From: Lachnospiraceae bacterium
Lineage (GTDB): Bacteria; Bacillota; Clostridia; Lachnospirales; Lachnospiraceae
Reading direction: 5' to 3'
NCBI GenBank assembly: GCA_017620155.1
Contig: JAFZQY010000121.1
Coordinates: forward strand, 1 to 37,398
DNA length: 37,398 nt
Part shown: positions 18,632 through 26,781 of the stretch, piece by piece
Position numbering within the stretch: the stretch's first letter is position 1
Layout of the letters: each line of letters starts with the position of its first letter
The notes under the pieces: generated by a model
Database searches by the model: none
What the model was told of the DNA's origin: nothing
What the model saw: the letters and a program-made list of their open reading frames with translations, nothing else
Position numbers and translations under genes: made by a program

Positions 18632-20796
18632 CACAATTGAAGGATCACGGATTCACAGATCAATATATGAAGGATATCATTGAAAACCCTTTTTCCGATA
18701 CCCGGGAAGAACTTGATGCCTGGCTTTCGTATGTGGACTTATTATGTAAGGTGATGGCAGAACGTACTTCTTCAAAAAATGACATGCCCGCTGCCAGAGT
18801 CGGACATAAGCCCCCTGCCGGAGAAGCGTTAAAGACACTTCTTATAAGTGAATCGGAGGATGAGGATCTATCATCCGGGCTTCGGGATATATTTGATCTT
18901 CTTCTTGAGAGGGGCAGCGACACTCCCGAAGGAATCGCCGCGCCGCTTTGGGATCTTTTCAGGTCAACGCTTATGGATGATTGTGAAAGAATGGTCTTCA
19001 TGATAGCGTTAAGCGTTGATCTTAACAGAAAATATGAAAAGATATTTGATATGCTCTCCGGAGACGGTTCCGGTACGGGAAGACCTACGATCGGTCTTGC
19101 GCTTGATCTGTGCCGTCTTTTCATGTCAAAGAAAGAGTGTTCGGTTACGAAACTGTTGAATGACGGCAGCATCCTGAGATCTCTTCTGACTCAAAGGAGA
19201 GCTTACAGCGGAAGCCTGATGGGCGAGGAACTCAGGATCCGCAAATCCATAATCATGCTGCTTATGGGCAAGGAGGATAATATAGCCGGGGCTTCAGGCA
19301 TCGTGCACTTTTTGAACAGCCTGCCTGACGAAGAAAAAGTCTTACGAGTGGATGTCCTTAATGATCTCAAAAAGATAAGCTCTTCGGAAACAAGAAACGT
19401 TTGTCATCTTCGGGCTGCTTCGGGCTGCGGCAGGAGATTTCTTTTGCAGAGGCTTGCCGGAGAAAACGATCTCGGGGTCATAAGCATACATCTCCCCATG
19501 TTGTTTACAAAAGATGAATCCGAAGCGGAGGACATTCTTAAGGAAACTGCGATAAAACATCTACTGTTCGGAGATATCATTTATCTGGAGGCAGGAGACA
19601 TAAAAAAGATCGATCCGACGCGCCTTCAGAATGCCTTCAGGATACTTCAGCCTTATGTGTACGATCTCTACATCGGCGGGGAAGGATCGATCCCCGAAGA
19701 TATCAGGATCGACGGGCAGAGATTTGTCATTAATGTAAAGCGTCCCACCAGAGGTGAGCAGGAGATACTCTGGAGGGAACTCGCCGGAAGGCATGATATC
19801 GAATTTGCGCCGGATGTTTCCGTATCGGAGCTGGCATCCAAGTTCAATCTGACTCCCGGACAGATCGAAAGAGCGCTTACGGTTTCTGCGTCGTTAAGCA
19901 AAGGCGGGGATGGAAGAACGAAGCTCAGCCATGAAGAGATAGAGGAACAGTTAAGAAATCTCTCGGGTGAAAAGCTATCGCATCTGTCAAGAAAAATGAA
20001 CGCCACATTTGGCCTTGAAGACATACAGCTTCGAAAAGAAGCGCTTACCCAGGTTGAAGATCTCTTAAACAGGATCAGATTCAGGAGCGTGGTAAATGAC
20101 GAATTCGGATTTTCGCGTAAACTGCCCTACGGAAGAGGAGTTTCGGTCGTACTGTACGGACCTCCCGGAACCGGCAAGACGATGCTTGCATGCGTGATCG
20201 CAAAAGAACTCGGGCTTGATCTTTACAGGGTTGATACTTCTGCCATAGGAAGCAAGTATATAGGCGAAACCGAGAAGAATATCGGCGCGCTGTTTGAGGC
20301 TGCGATGGGATCAAACGGCATACTTTTCTTTGATGAGGCAGACGCTCTTTTTTCCAAAAGGACGGATGTCGAAAATGCGAATGACAAGCATGCGAACTCG
20401 GAGGTCGCATTCCTGCTTCAGCAGATAGAAGAATATGACGGCCTGTCCATCCTGGCGACCAATGCGGTCCAGACTTTCGATGCCGCTTTCAAACGAAGGA
20501 TGACATACTTCATTCCTGTGGAGAAACCCGATGAGGAAGAAAGGCTCCAGATCTGGCAGAATGTCTTCCCCAAAGATACTCCGCTTAAGGATGACATCAG
20601 CTTCGAATTATATGCCAAGGTTGAGGGCATGACAGGCAGCACGATAAAAGCAGCTGCGGTAACCGCCGCTTACTATGCGGCTTCGAGAGGTGAAGCCGTA
20701 AGCAATGCGGATATCATAGAAGCGATAGATATTGAATACAAGAAGGCGGGCAACATGTCAGGTATCAGGGAAAGCCTTTATTCCGGGATGATCTGA
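18628..20796 (+). CDS. AAA+ ATPase resembling contractile-injection-system ATPases
   Basis: A 722-residue protein. The C-terminal module is a complete AAA+ domain: Walker A GPPGTGKT at 511-518, Walker B LFFDEADALF with D569-E570, sensor-1 Asn in ILATN, and Arg-finger residues in FKRRMTYF. Its stretch SKYIGETEKN through DKHANSEVAFLLQQIEEYDG closely follows the AAA+ ATPases of extracellular contractile injection systems (Afp15/PVC15) as I remember them. Around residues 264-271 is ASGCGRRF, a P-loop-like motif lacking the catalytic Lys, which suggests a degenerate first ATPase module. Residues 1-240 are helical. It is translationally coupled to the giant protein by an ATGA overlap. Sheath, tube or baseplate genes are not in the window, so injection-system membership is only suggested. 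Confidence 0.88.
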   Translation: MTQLKDHGFTDQYMKDIIENPFSDTREELDAWLSYVDLLCKVMAERTSSKNDMPAARVGHKPPAGEALKTLLISESEDEDLSSGLRDIFDLLLERGSDTPEGIAAPLWDLFRSTLMDDCERMVFMIALSVDLNRKYEKIFDMLSGDGSGTGRPTIGLALDLCRLFMSKKECSVTKLLNDGSILRSLLTQRRAYSGSLMGEELRIRKSIIMLLMGKEDNIAGASGIVHFLNSLPDEEKVLRVDVLNDLKKISSSETRNVCHLRAASGCGRRFLLQRLAGENDLGVISIHLPMLFTKDESEAEDILKETAIKHLLFGDIIYLEAGDIKKIDPTRLQNAFRILQPYVYDLYIGGEGSIPEDIRIDGQRFVINVKRPTRGEQEILWRELAGRHDIEFAPDVSVSELASKFNLTPGQIERALTVSASLSKGGDGRTKLSHEEIEEQLRNLSGEKLSHLSRKMNATFGLEDIQLRKEALTQVEDLLNRIRFRSVVNDEFGFSRKLPYGRGVSVVLYGPPGTGKTMLACVIAKELGLDLYRVDTSAIGSKYIGETEKNIGALFEAAMGSNGILFFDEADALFSKRTDVENANDKHANSEVAFLLQQIEEYDGLSILATNAVQTFDAAFKRRMTYFIPVEKPDEEERLQIWQNVFPKDTPLKDDISFELYAKVEGMTGSTIKAAAVTAAYYAASRGEAVSNADIIEAIDIEYKKAGNMSGIRESLYSGMI

Positions 20797-20816
20797 CGAG
20801 CGCGGAGCAAAGAATT

Positions 20817-21980
20817 ATGAGTGACATCACCACCACCAAAACCAAAAGGATCGATGAGATCAGCATGATGAAAGGTTTAGGCATGCTGATGGTCATTTTT
20901 GTGCATATGAGTTCCGTTGCCGGAGTCCTGACCGAGCTTGAGTACATATCACGGTTAAGATCTTTTCTGGCCATACCGCTAATGATGATGTTTATCTACC
21001 TGTCAGGATATACGAGTTCCACGCGGGCTAAAAATCCTTTTACTAAATTCACATACAGAGCAGGCCGGATCCTGGGCCCCTACTATCTTTATACCTTTGT
21101 AATGATCCTCATATATGCGGTCATTTACCTGGGAATAGAGAAAAGATCGCTCGCCTGGTTTGGCGACGGCGTATTGGAGATGCTTTTCCAGCTTCAGTCG
21201 GTTCATCTGTTCGATCCTGCATCCACAGGCGTCCATCCCATGTTCTACGGAGTCCTCGTGGGCTGGTTCCTGTTTCAGATGATCGTATCGGAGATCGTGT
21301 TTACGCCGATCCTGTATGCACTCAAAGGCAAAAAGAGCGTATGGAAGCTCGTGATAGCGATCGCTCTTTTGGCAGCAGGCGCGATCCTCTATATGCTGAA
21401 CCTCCAGGGGCTTAACGGCAAGTTTTTCCCTCCGGTATGCAAGATCTTCATACTGCCCAATATCCCCGGCCTCGCCGCATTGATGCTCATCGGAAGCTTT
21501 GCGGCCGACTGTTCGGCGCTTGATCTTGATTCTTATTCAATTTTAAAAAAGGTGATCGCCCTGATCGTCGGCATAGCCATCGAGGTGATCTTTTTCCTGA
21601 CGGATGATTACCTGTATGATTTCCCGATCGGAAAATGGGGCCCCTTCGGACCTTTCAGTTACTTCCTGGCGCCGATCAGCGGGATCGGATTCATTCTGAT
21701 CATCGGGATCATCTGCCACCTGATCAAGCGGTTTTCTCCGGTTAAGTCATTACTGATCTTTGTCGGGGATAATTCGATGGATTATCTGATGATCCATTTC
21801 TTCGTCGGAGTCATTACGGCTTATATAGGCGGTTTCTGGTATGAATATCTCTATGACCCTATTCCAATGGATGATCTTTCGCTCAACTATCTGCACTTTG
21901 TGATCCTCTTAGCGGTCGTATATACGGTATCTACTTTAGTGATCTTGTTTAAGAAACTGCTCGGAAAAAAGAGCAAATGA
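20817..21980 (+). CDS. Membrane acyltransferase 3 family protein
   Basis: A 387-residue polytopic membrane protein with about ten hydrophobic segments. The N-terminus RIDEISMMKGLGMLMVIFVH, with His30, matches the conserved Arg-Asp...His motif of acyltransferase 3 proteins, which O-acylate exported sugars, peptidoglycan or glycolipids. Later features (YLSGYTSS, RAGRILGPYYLYT and SMDYLMIHFFVG) fit the same family. GGAG lies 9 bases before the ATG. It starts 20 bp after the AAA+ gene, so it may share the transcript of the giant protein. The acceptor is unknown. Confidence 0.85.
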   Translation: MSDITTTKTKRIDEISMMKGLGMLMVIFVHMSSVAGVLTELEYISRLRSFLAIPLMMMFIYLSGYTSSTRAKNPFTKFTYRAGRILGPYYLYTFVMILIYAVIYLGIEKRSLAWFGDGVLEMLFQLQSVHLFDPASTGVHPMFYGVLVGWFLFQMIVSEIVFTPILYALKGKKSVWKLVIAIALLAAGAILYMLNLQGLNGKFFPPVCKIFILPNIPGLAALMLIGSFAADCSALDLDSYSILKKVIALIVGIAIEVIFFLTDDYLYDFPIGKWGPFGPFSYFLAPISGIGFILIIGIICHLIKRFSPVKSLLIFVGDNSMDYLMIHFFVGVITAYIGGFWYEYLYDPIPMDDLSLNYLHFVILLAVVYTVSTLVILFKKLLGKKSK

Positions 21981-22011
21981 TGAAGTTTTTCAGGGATAAA
22001 AGTTTTTTGAG

Positions 22012-22038
22012 ATAAGCCGCACATTTCGTGCGGCTTAT
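22012..22038 (+). other. Perfect 11-bp hairpin, possible terminator without U-tract
   Basis: ATAAGCCGCAC and GTGCGGCTTAT enclose a 5-nt loop 31 bp after the acyltransferase stop. No T-run follows (GCGTTAATC), so termination would be weak or factor-assisted. It separates the AAA+/acyltransferase block from the ECF sigma operon. Confidence 0.55.
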
Positions 22039-22075
22039 GCGTTAATCATTATGAAAGGAGGTCGAACCCGGATCC

Positions 22076-22525
22076 ATGGATTTAGAGATCATATATGACA
22101 AGATATACCGGTATGTGTATTTCAGGATAAAAGATCAGACGGCTGCGGAAGATATCACGCAGGAGACCTTCTTAAGATATATCAGCAAAAAGGGAAGCGG
22201 CATTGGGTTTGAGATGAGATATCTGTACACGATTGCGAAGAACCTCTGTATTGACGAATACAGAAAGGTCAAGCACGATTCGATGCCGGAGGATTATGAG
22301 AGCGAAGCGCTGCAGAGCCCGGGGATCCCGGAGGAAAAGATAATGATCCGCGAGGCGCTCTCCAAACTGCCAGAAGAAGATCAGGAGATATTGCTTCTTC
22401 GGCATGTGAATGGCGAATCGGCAGGTACGATCAGCAGCACGCTCGGGATATCGAGATTTGCATTATACAGGCGCCTTAAAAGCGCGGAGGATAAGCTCCG
22501 CGAGAATCTGGAGGTGGGAGAATGA
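22076..22525 (+). CDS. ECF-type RNA polymerase sigma factor
   Basis: A 149-residue sigma-70 family protein with regions 2 and 4 only. Region 2 includes DQTAAEDITQETFLRYI and the promoter-melting segment RYLYTIAKNLCIDEYRK; region 4 is LSKLPEEDQEILLLRHVNGESAGTI with the helix-turn-helix STLGISRFALYRRLKSAEDKL. It would direct transcription of its own operon. An AAAGGAGG sits 14 bases before the ATG, longer than usual, which may keep translation low. The stop overlaps the next gene by 4 bp. No classical zinc-binding anti-sigma is present; the following membrane protein may take that role. Confidence 0.9.
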   Translation: MDLEIIYDKIYRYVYFRIKDQTAAEDITQETFLRYISKKGSGIGFEMRYLYTIAKNLCIDEYRKVKHDSMPEDYESEALQSPGIPEEKIMIREALSKLPEEDQEILLLRHVNGESAGTISSTLGISRFALYRRLKSAEDKLRENLEVGE

Positions 22526-23235
22526 GAAAGAATGATTTGAACGATCTTTTGGCAGATGCTTTCAATGCTCCTGAACCGAAGAACAAAAAAGAATTCTTAA
22601 AAACTATAAGACCCAGGGAAGTAAGCACCATGAAGATGCTTGTGCAGCAGGCGTCCTATATCAGGATATCGGTATGGCTGCTTGCGGCAGCGATCATCAT
22701 ACTCGCCATAGCAGGATCGCTTGCCATGATAGACGGGACAGAGAAAACGATCGCATCGCTCATGCCTTTTACGGCGGCGATAGCTGTCCTTGAGATGAAA
22801 CGGTCCGTGAAGTACAACATGATCGAACTGGAGATGGCCACCAGATATTCGCTTCGAAGTGTCGTGCTTGCGAGACTTTCGGTGATAGGACTTGTAGCGA
22901 TGATCGTACTTCTCGTTTCCGCGCCTGTGATCGCCGCGGCGTTTGGCGGAGAAGTGATCTATACGGCGATGCATATCCTGATACCGTATCTGATCACGAT
23001 GATCGTAAGTCTCAGGATAGAGAGGACCATTGCCGGACGCCAGACCGGATACACTTCTCTGGCGGTGGCTGCGATCGTGGCGATGTCGATCTACTGGGCA
23101 TCATTTAATCAGTGGCTGATCATACGCCTTTTGGAAGCAGTAGAAAAATGGGGCGTAGCGATCACACTGATCCTGATAGCACTGACCGTCATGGAACAGT
23201 GGAAGACCATCAACAATGTGGAGGCATTTGCATGA
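22522..23235 (+). CDS. Membrane protein between ECF sigma factor and ABC ATPase
   Basis: A 237-residue protein with a ~45-residue cytoplasmic N-terminus (NDLLADAFNAPEPKNKKEFL) and about six membrane segments from residue 50 onward. The start overlaps the sigma-factor stop (ATGA) and its own stop overlaps the ABC ATPase start (ATGA), so all are translationally coupled. I do not recognise a family. Two roles are plausible from position: an anti-sigma factor with a soluble N-terminal domain, or a small membrane subunit of the ABC system. Confidence 0.7.
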   Translation: MRKNDLNDLLADAFNAPEPKNKKEFLKTIRPREVSTMKMLVQQASYIRISVWLLAAAIIILAIAGSLAMIDGTEKTIASLMPFTAAIAVLEMKRSVKYNMIELEMATRYSLRSVVLARLSVIGLVAMIVLLVSAPVIAAAFGGEVIYTAMHILIPYLITMIVSLRIERTIAGRQTGYTSLAVAAIVAMSIYWASFNQWLIIRLLEAVEKWGVAITLILIALTVMEQWKTINNVEAFA

Positions 23236-23921
23236 TTTTATCTGTAGACAGAATAACCAAACAATATAAGAACAAATTAGCGGTAGACCGGATCTCTTTT
23301 AACTTAACCGAAGGCGTGACCGGACTGCTCGGTGCAAACGGCGCGGGCAAGACAACGCTCATGCGCATGATGAGCGGGATCCTCACCCCTACGAGCGGTG
23401 AGATAAGTGCGGACGGGATCGCAGTGCAGACAGAGGAATATCGTTCGCTTCTGGGATATCTGCCGCAGGATTTCGGATACTATCCGGAGTTCACGGCGCG
23501 GGAGTTTATCCGCTATATAGCCGCTCTTAAGGGCATCGAGAAAAAACACGCCAGACAGAAAACGGAAGAACTGTTGGAGACAGTCGGACTTTCCGATGTT
23601 GCAGGAAAAAAGATCAAGACTTTCTCCGGCGGCATGAAGCAGAGAGTGGGCATCGCACAGGCGCTCGTAAACGATCCCGCGATCCTGATCCTCGATGAGC
23701 CGACTGCGGGCCTTGATCCCAAGGAGCGTGTGCGTTTCAGGAATCTGATCGCCGATATCGGCAAGGATACGATCGTGCTCTTCTCGACGCATATCGTTTC
23801 GGATATCGAGCACATCGCGAGCAATGTTCTCATCATGCGCGACGGACAGCTGGTCCACGAAGGCGAATGGAATGAAGAAAGCGGCGACTTAGAGCAGTTC
23901 TACATGGAGGAGATAGACTGA
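23232..23921 (+). CDS. ABC transporter ATP-binding protein
   Basis: I chose the ATG at 23232, which overlaps the previous stop and gives the canonical N-terminus MILSVDRITKQY; the frame also stays open 120 bp upstream within the previous gene. The 229-residue product has Walker A GANGAGKT at 34-41, the Q-loop in LPQDFGYYPEF, signature FSGGMKQRVG, Walker B ILILDEPTAGLD and the switch His in FSTHIVSD. This is the short ATPase type that pairs with ABC-2 style permeases, such as antimicrobial peptide or lantibiotic exporters. Its last base overlaps the first base of the permease gene. Confidence 0.92.
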   Translation: MILSVDRITKQYKNKLAVDRISFNLTEGVTGLLGANGAGKTTLMRMMSGILTPTSGEISADGIAVQTEEYRSLLGYLPQDFGYYPEFTAREFIRYIAALKGIEKKHARQKTEELLETVGLSDVAGKKIKTFSGGMKQRVGIAQALVNDPAILILDEPTAGLDPKERVRFRNLIADIGKDTIVLFSTHIVSDIEHIASNVLIMRDGQLVHEGEWNEESGDLEQFYMEEID

Positions 23922-25057
23922 TGAATATGAGATCATGGGCAAGCCTTTACGGGTTTGAACTGAAGAAGATATTGAAAAGCAGATTGATGATAGCGATGCT
24001 GGTATTTCTTTTCGTTACGATCATGATAGAAGCCCTGGCTCCGAGACTTACCACATCACGTGATGTGGCCGAGGCGAGACGCTCTTTAAGCGGACGCGTG
24101 ATCGATGATGAGCTTTTGCAGGAGATGTATCCCAAACTCATCGACGACGGAAGGACATGGACCGATGAGAATAAGGAATACTACGGCATCGCATATGTCG
24201 AGGATGTGATGGTCGATAACGAGAAGACTCTTGATCAGTATACGGCTGATGAGATGTACGCTCAGCGCGAGGCGGCCATCGATCATTACATGGAATATGA
24301 CGAACTGACGGAAGGTGAGATAGGCTGGTGGAAAAATAAGGCTGCGAAGGTTGAGACTCCGTTTACTTATTACTACTATGAAGGCGCGCTGAATCTCGCA
24401 CAGGGCTTAACGGGAATACTTCTGGTGATCTTCCTGATATCCGCGATATGCGTCTCGACAGTCTTTACTTCCGAACACAGACAGCGTACAGACCAAGTGG
24501 TATTAAGCTGTAAGCACGGCAGGATGGCGACATATTTTGCCAAGATCGCGGCAGGTATTACGGTTGTGACTGCCTCATCCATTATAGGTTCGGCGCTGCT
24601 TGCGCTGATGATAGTCATCTTTTCGGGGATGGATGGACTTAATGCAGTAGTCCAGCTTGAGATCCCGCAGGCTACATATGCTTATACATTCGGTCATTTC
24701 ATACTGATACAGCTCGTGGTCATGATCACGGCAGGTATCCTGTTTTCGACTTTTGCAATGGGAGTATCGGAGATGCTGAAGAACAGCATGGCGGTTATGG
24801 GACTCATGGTAGGGATCTTCATCTACAGCCAGGTCGAGATAGTACCGCCGCAGTTTAGGTTTTTAAGCCAGACCAGAGCGATGCTGCCCTCTAACCAGAT
24901 GAGCGTATGGGCATTGATAGAATATCGTCTGATCAACATCGGCGGGCATTATATCACCGGATTTGTGGCTTCCCCGATCCTGTATCTGATCATATCCGCA
25001 ATCCTCATCATTATCGGCGGGATAGCATATAACAGATTCCAGGTTACAGGGCGATGA
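23921..25057 (+). CDS. ABC-2 type transporter permease
   Basis: A 378-residue membrane protein. A first hydrophobic segment (residues ~20-40) is followed by a ~110-residue charged extracytoplasmic region and then about five membrane segments from residue 160 (LTGILLVIFLISAICVSTVF, and later VVMITAGILFSTFAMGV). This one-plus-five layout is usual for ABC-2 permeases that work with a GldA/CcmA-like ATPase. FTSEHRQRTDQVVLS is a recognisable coupling-loop segment of the family. It overlaps the ATPase gene by one base and ends the ECF operon. The substrate is unknown. Confidence 0.85.
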   Translation: MNMRSWASLYGFELKKILKSRLMIAMLVFLFVTIMIEALAPRLTTSRDVAEARRSLSGRVIDDELLQEMYPKLIDDGRTWTDENKEYYGIAYVEDVMVDNEKTLDQYTADEMYAQREAAIDHYMEYDELTEGEIGWWKNKAAKVETPFTYYYYEGALNLAQGLTGILLVIFLISAICVSTVFTSEHRQRTDQVVLSCKHGRMATYFAKIAAGITVVTASSIIGSALLALMIVIFSGMDGLNAVVQLEIPQATYAYTFGHFILIQLVVMITAGILFSTFAMGVSEMLKNSMAVMGLMVGIFIYSQVEIVPPQFRFLSQTRAMLPSNQMSVWALIEYRLINIGGHYITGFVASPILYLIISAILIIIGGIAYNRFQVTGR

Positions 25058-25103
25058 TATTCGCAGCCGCTTTTTCCGGGAGGCAATATTCGCAGCCACT
25101 TTT
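25057..25103. repeat. Duplicated 18-bp element at the 3' end of the ABC-F gene
   Basis: ATATTCGCAGCCGCTTTT (25057-25074) and ATATTCGCAGCCACTTTT (25086-25103) differ by one base and are 29 bp apart. A third partial copy (GTAGCCACTTTTTCC near 25143) lies inside the last codons of the ABC-F gene on the opposite strand. They fill the 65-bp gap between the convergent permease and ABC-F genes and look like small tandem duplications of the ABC-F tail. Confidence 0.6.
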
Positions 25104-25122
25104 CACAGAGACGGAAAGTGTG

Positions 25123-26634
25123 TTACAGAGTGACGATGGAAGTAGCCACTTTTTCCTGAAAGCGAATGTCGTGCTCGACGAGAAGCATGGTGGGTTTGTA
25201 CTGCAGAATCAGTTTCTCGATCTGCATGCGTGAGAATACATCGATGAAGTTAAGCGGCTCATCCCATATGTAGAGATGGGCCGGAGTGATCAGGCTGGAT
25301 GCTATCAGGACTTTCTTTTTCTGACCTTCTGAATAATCTTCAATATTCTTGACGAACTGTTCACGGCCGAGGTCGAGCTGTCTTAAGACCGCCAGGAACA
25401 GACTCTCATTAAGACCGTTTTTTTGGATATATTCTTTCAAGGAGCCGTGAAGGAAAGACGTATCCTGACTGACATAAGATATGGTCATGCCCGATGCGAC
25501 ATCCAGGCGGCCGGAGATCAGTAGTTCAGGGTCAGTGGGGGCCAGGATGGCATGTATGATGCTTGATTTTCCGCATCCGTTCTCGCCCGAGAGGACTATG
25601 CGTTCGCCGCGGCGTACCTGAAACCGCAGTCCGTCGAACAGCATTCGTTCGCTGCCTTCGTATTGAAGCCCCAGATCGTACGTGTCTATCAGCACTTCCT
25701 TATGATATGTGAGTGGCATGATCTTCAGATCGGTCACTTTTTCTATGTCCTCAAGAAGTCCTTCTTTTTCTTCAATTTCTCTGTCAATCCGCCCCTCATA
25801 AGCCTTGACTCTGGCCTGCATCTTCTTGGTCTTGGCGCCGATAAACGAGCGGGTCGAGATGCTTCTGTCATTCTCTTTTATGGGATCAAAGCCGATCTTT
25901 GAGTGCTCACTTTTCTCTGCCCATCTGCCGGTCCTGTCCGCTGCGGCCTTTAACTTGCCGATCTCTTTTAAGTGCTTCTCATTTTCCGCCTGACGGAAGG
26001 CGTCCTGCTTTTCCTTGTTTTCCCACCAGGAAGAGAAGTTGCCTGCCTGCACTTCGATCGACTCGCGGTTTAATATGAGCACATGGTCGCAGACTCCGTC
26101 CAGCAGATCACGGTCATGAGATACGAGGATGAAGCCTTTCTTGGAAGCGAGATATGACTTGACGATATCTCGCGCTTTTCCGTCCAGGTGGTTGGTCGGC
26201 TCATCAATCAGCAGGAACTCATTCTCCGTTGCGAAAAGTACTGCCAACATCACCCTGGTCCGCTCACCGTAACTTAGCGTATCAAACGGTCGGTACAGGC
26301 ACTCGGGATCCATCTTAAGCTGATCCATCTGGATGAGTACCTGCCAGGATTCAGCCTCGGGCTTCCACTTTTCCATAAGTTCCGTGGCACAGCAGCCCTC
26401 CTCGTCGTCGGTCACGGGATAAGGGAAGTAGTCAAATCTCGTGCCGGTCGATATGCTCCCCTGATAGGCATACTTTCCCATGAAAAGGTTAAGCAGAGTG
26501 GTCTTACCCTTTCCGTTTCTGCCGATCAGACCGAGCTTCCAGTCGGTATCTATCCTGAATGTGACTTTATCGAAGACGTCATCCGCACTTCCCTCATAGG
26601 AAAATGTCAGATCTGTTACCTGTATCTGTGCCAT
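25123..26634 (-). CDS. ABC-F ribosome protection protein (Lsa/CplR-like)
   Basis: I chose the start at 26634 (MAQIQVTDLTFSYEG), 503 residues; the further upstream ATG at 26673 lies upstream of the likely transcription start. Two ATP-binding modules without membrane segments: Walker A1 GRNGKGKTT, signature LSYGERTRV and Walker B1 LLIDEPTNHLD; a charged linker of ~100 residues that would reach the ribosomal peptidyl-transferase centre; then GENGCGKSS, signature YSEGQKKKV and IWDEPLNFID. The second-module pattern IWDEPLNFIDVFSR resembles Lsa and CplR proteins, which displace lincosamide, pleuromutilin and streptogramin A drugs. Whether it confers resistance is not shown by sequence. The RBS is weak (GGTGG). 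Confidence 0.88.
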   Translation of the reverse strand: MAQIQVTDLTFSYEGSADDVFDKVTFRIDTDWKLGLIGRNGKGKTTLLNLFMGKYAYQGSISTGTRFDYFPYPVTDDEEGCCATELMEKWKPEAESWQVLIQMDQLKMDPECLYRPFDTLSYGERTRVMLAVLFATENEFLLIDEPTNHLDGKARDIVKSYLASKKGFILVSHDRDLLDGVCDHVLILNRESIEVQAGNFSSWWENKEKQDAFRQAENEKHLKEIGKLKAAADRTGRWAEKSEHSKIGFDPIKENDRSISTRSFIGAKTKKMQARVKAYEGRIDREIEEKEGLLEDIEKVTDLKIMPLTYHKEVLIDTYDLGLQYEGSERMLFDGLRFQVRRGERIVLSGENGCGKSSIIHAILAPTDPELLISGRLDVASGMTISYVSQDTSFLHGSLKEYIQKNGLNESLFLAVLRQLDLGREQFVKNIEDYSEGQKKKVLIASSLITPAHLYIWDEPLNFIDVFSRMQIEKLILQYKPTMLLVEHDIRFQEKVATSIVTL

Positions 26635-26663
26635 TAAACACCACCAACGTAGATTTTTCTGAT

Positions 26664-26692
26664 ACAATAGCATAGGAAACTATGGATATCAA
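26664..26692 (-). promoter_or_regulatory. Promoter of the ABC-F gene
   Basis: On the minus strand TTGATA (26687-26692) and TATTGT (26664-26669) are 17 bp apart. Transcription would begin near 26657, giving a leader of only ~22 nt before the chosen ATG, too short for the ribosome-mediated attenuation seen at many ABC-F genes. Confidence 0.6.
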
Positions 26693-26781
26693 GCAACGCA
26701 TAGTGCAGGACATATGTAATTCATCGAGAATGGCATAGTCCCCGGACATGCTTAAGAAGAACGGCAGTTAAGGAGAACATT

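Noticed and set aside
26635-26673. N-terminal extension of the ABC-F protein or a leader peptide (MLLYQKNL...)
   Set aside because: The putative ATG at 26673 lies upstream of the likely transcription start near 26657, and family proteins begin at the MAQIQV position.
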